DNA of 64,000 nucleotides, taken from positions 934,501 through 998,500 of the forward strand of contig NZ_MDGR01000007.1 of assembly GCF_002742335.1 (NCBI RefSeq), written 5' to 3'. The DNA comes from Reichenbachiella sp. 5M10 (GTDB taxonomy: Bacteria > Bacteroidota > Bacteroidia > Cytophagales > Cyclobacteriaceae). The notes below the pieces were generated by a model. That model saw only the letters and a program-made list of their open reading frames with translations, made no database searches and was not told where the DNA came from. Each line of letters begins with the position of its first letter. Within the stretch, counting starts at the first letter, position 1. Position numbers and translations under genes: made by a program. Shown in pieces: positions 62,916 to 64,000 of the stretch.

Positions 62916-63021
62916 CTTCTATCGTGTGGGGGGATAGCCCCATCAGGGAGAACTATACGCTGGAGTTACTTTTGTATTGAATATGCTGGAGCAGAGGGGA
63001 GTCTTCTGAGTGAGACAAGAC

Positions 63022-63741
63022 TTAGGACAAACCCAACAGCAGGTCTTTGATGTCTTTTTGGTAATTGCGACCGATAGGAAGGAGCTTGTCCCCGATTTCG
63101 ACTTGATTGCCATCGATGACTTTGACTTTTTTGATAGCAATGATGTAGGAGCGGTGGATTCGTACAAATTCATCTGGCGGTAGCAGTTCGGCTACACTCA
63201 CGAGGTTGTTGTGGTTGATGAGGCTCTCGTCATAGGTCTTGATTCGAATGTAGTCTTTGAGGCTTTCGATGTAGAGGATTTCATCGAGATAGACTTTGAC
63301 CATTTTCTTGTCCACTTTGAAAAATACATGTGCCCTCTCGTTTTCTACCGGTAGGTTCACTTCGGATCGATTTACCTTTTTCTCCTCCAGACGATGCTCG
63401 ATACGATTGATGGTTTTCATGAATCGCTGTAGCGCAAAAGGTTTGACAAGGTAGTCCACTACGTCGAGTTCGAAACTCTCGACGGCATATTCGCGGTAGG
63501 CGGTAGTGATCACGACCATTGGTGGTTTGGACAGGCTTTTGAGAAAGTCTAGTCCATTGATCTTGGGCATGTTGATGTCGAGGAAGATTACGTCTACTTC
63601 GTTTTTAGAGAGGAAATTGAATGCCTCTACAGCGTCAGGACAGGTTCCTTTGAGATCGAATTTTTCGAAGTTGACCAAAAAATTTTTGATGACATTGATT
63701 GCCAAGGGCTCATCGTCGATTATCAAACATCGTATGCTCAT
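63022..63741 (-). CDS. LytTR-family response regulator
   Basis: The protein has 239 residues. Receiver domain: LIIDDEPLAI with the acidic pair at residues 9-10, phospho-acceptor Asp55 (VIFLDINMPK), switch Thr in VVITTAYREYA and Lys in YLVKPFAL. The C-terminal LytTR DNA-binding domain spans about 140-239 (VYLDEILYIESLKDYIRIKT, FVRIHRSYIIAIKKV, LPIGRNY). It binds promoter DNA after phosphorylation. It lies 2 nt after the end of the LytS-type kinase, its likely partner. Confidence 0.94.
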   Translation of the reverse strand: MSIRCLIIDDEPLAINVIKNFLVNFEKFDLKGTCPDAVEAFNFLSKNEVDVIFLDINMPKINGLDFLKSLSKPPMVVITTAYREYAVESFELDVVDYLVKPFALQRFMKTINRIEHRLEEKKVNRSEVNLPVENERAHVFFKVDKKMVKVYLDEILYIESLKDYIRIKTYDESLINHNNLVSVAELLPPDEFVRIHRSYIIAIKKVKVIDGNQVEIGDKLLPIGRNYQKDIKDLLLGLS

Positions 63742-63743
63742 AG

Positions 63744-64000
63744 TTATTCAATGGGTATTTTCAATACTATCTTATATTTCTCATCTGTCTCGACGATATC
63801 GAGCTGATGCGATTCACCATAGACGAGGTTGAGTCGTCGCTTGGTGTTGGTCATGCCTACTCCGTGTTTATAGGTTTCTAAACCGTTGTCCGGAATGACA
63901 GTGTTGGGTTTTAAGTTTTCAGTCGAAAAGGTCAGTATATTATCCGTCACATCCAAGGATATATCAATCGGGATGATATCACTATCCACTTTGGTGCCGT
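63744..64000 (-). CDS. LytS-type sensor histidine kinase, 5' end cut by window edge
   Basis: The C-terminal 85 residues are visible and run in frame to the window edge. They hold the HATPase end of a LytS/YehU-type kinase, with the NLKPNT segment, the G-box variant KHGVGMTNTKRRLNLVYG, and a closing strand YKIVLKIPIE. The remainder, including the His_kinase domain and membrane part, lies beyond 64000. It is the partner of the LytTR regulator downstream. An internal Met at 63989 is not the true start. Confidence 0.87.
   Translation of the reverse strand, partial: GTKVDSDIIPIDISLDVTDNILTFSTENLKPNTVIPDNGLETYKHGVGMTNTKRRLNLVYGESHQLDIVETDEKYKIVLKIPIE

Noticed and set aside
1-64000. CRISPR arrays, tRNA or rRNA genes, insertion sequences, prophage
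   Set aside because: No spaced direct repeats, cloverleaf, rRNA cores, transposase or phage-type genes were seen by reading; a tRNA or CRISPR search program was not available.

Overview
The window looks like a chromosomal segment of a marine-type Bacteroidota, most likely in the order Cytophagales. The evidence is two large secreted proteins with type IX secretion (T9SS) C-terminal domains, a Porin_10-type outer-membrane barrel, a TonB-dependent receptor followed by a DUF4249 lipoprotein, LytTR and reg_prop sensors, weak or absent Shine-Dalgarno sequences, and several TAnnTTTG-type -7 boxes. No rRNA, tRNA, CRISPR array, insertion sequence or phage gene was seen. Both edges cut a gene: a TPR-like exported protein at the left and a LytS-type histidine kinase at the right.

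Positions 1-6.3 kb are housekeeping-like. A minus-strand set (Nif3-like metalloprotein, C4 zinc-ribbon coiled coil, TPR protein) diverges from a plus-strand set: a protein resembling LpxK that has lost its P-loop, a Porin_10 barrel, and the tRNA hydroxylase MiaE.

Positions 6.3-40.8 kb are a large surface-polysaccharide region on both strands. It contains a UbiA-type polyprenyl-phosphate phosphoribosyltransferase with a HAD phosphatase and a GT2; a Wzc-like co-polymerase with an atypical kinase domain, a 36-residue membrane peptide, an O-antigen polymerase/ligase and a GT14-type transferase; and a Wzx flippase with a glycosyltransferase and a half-length TolC-like protein. These are followed by a 2276-residue T9SS esterase/adhesin-like protein, an HTTM pair, two acyltransferase-3 proteins, a methyltransferase and a T9SS beta-helix protein. 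The main assembly operon is read leftward from about 41 kb: response regulator, sugar transferase with a pseudo-receiver domain, two GT2s, a hexapeptide acetyltransferase, an asparagine-synthetase-like amidotransferase, an MBOAT O-acyltransferase and its SGNH partner. Together these would prime, extend, decorate (acetyl and amide groups), flip, polymerise and export a polysaccharide. The initiating transferase is probably tied to two-component signalling.

Positions 41.3-48.2 kb hold a tightly coupled four-gene outer-membrane operon: unknown exported protein, TonB-dependent receptor, DUF4249 protein and MG2-like protein. Positions 48.2-56.4 kb, on the minus strand, hold a TPR histidine kinase and a five-gene MacAB/TolC-type efflux operon with a clear terminator and a candidate promoter/operator. 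Positions 56.7-64 kb hold a 1260-residue chimera of a two-component-regulator beta-propeller sensor with a methyl-accepting chemotaxis output domain, a GH20 beta-hexosaminidase with a terminator, and a LytTR/LytS two-component pair.

The observations most worth following are the propeller-MCP chimera, the P-loop-less LpxK-like protein, the pseudo-receiver fused to the initiating sugar transferase beside a free response regulator, the single-repeat TolC-like protein, the 36-residue ORF, and the threefold-repeated unnamed domain in the giant secreted esterase.
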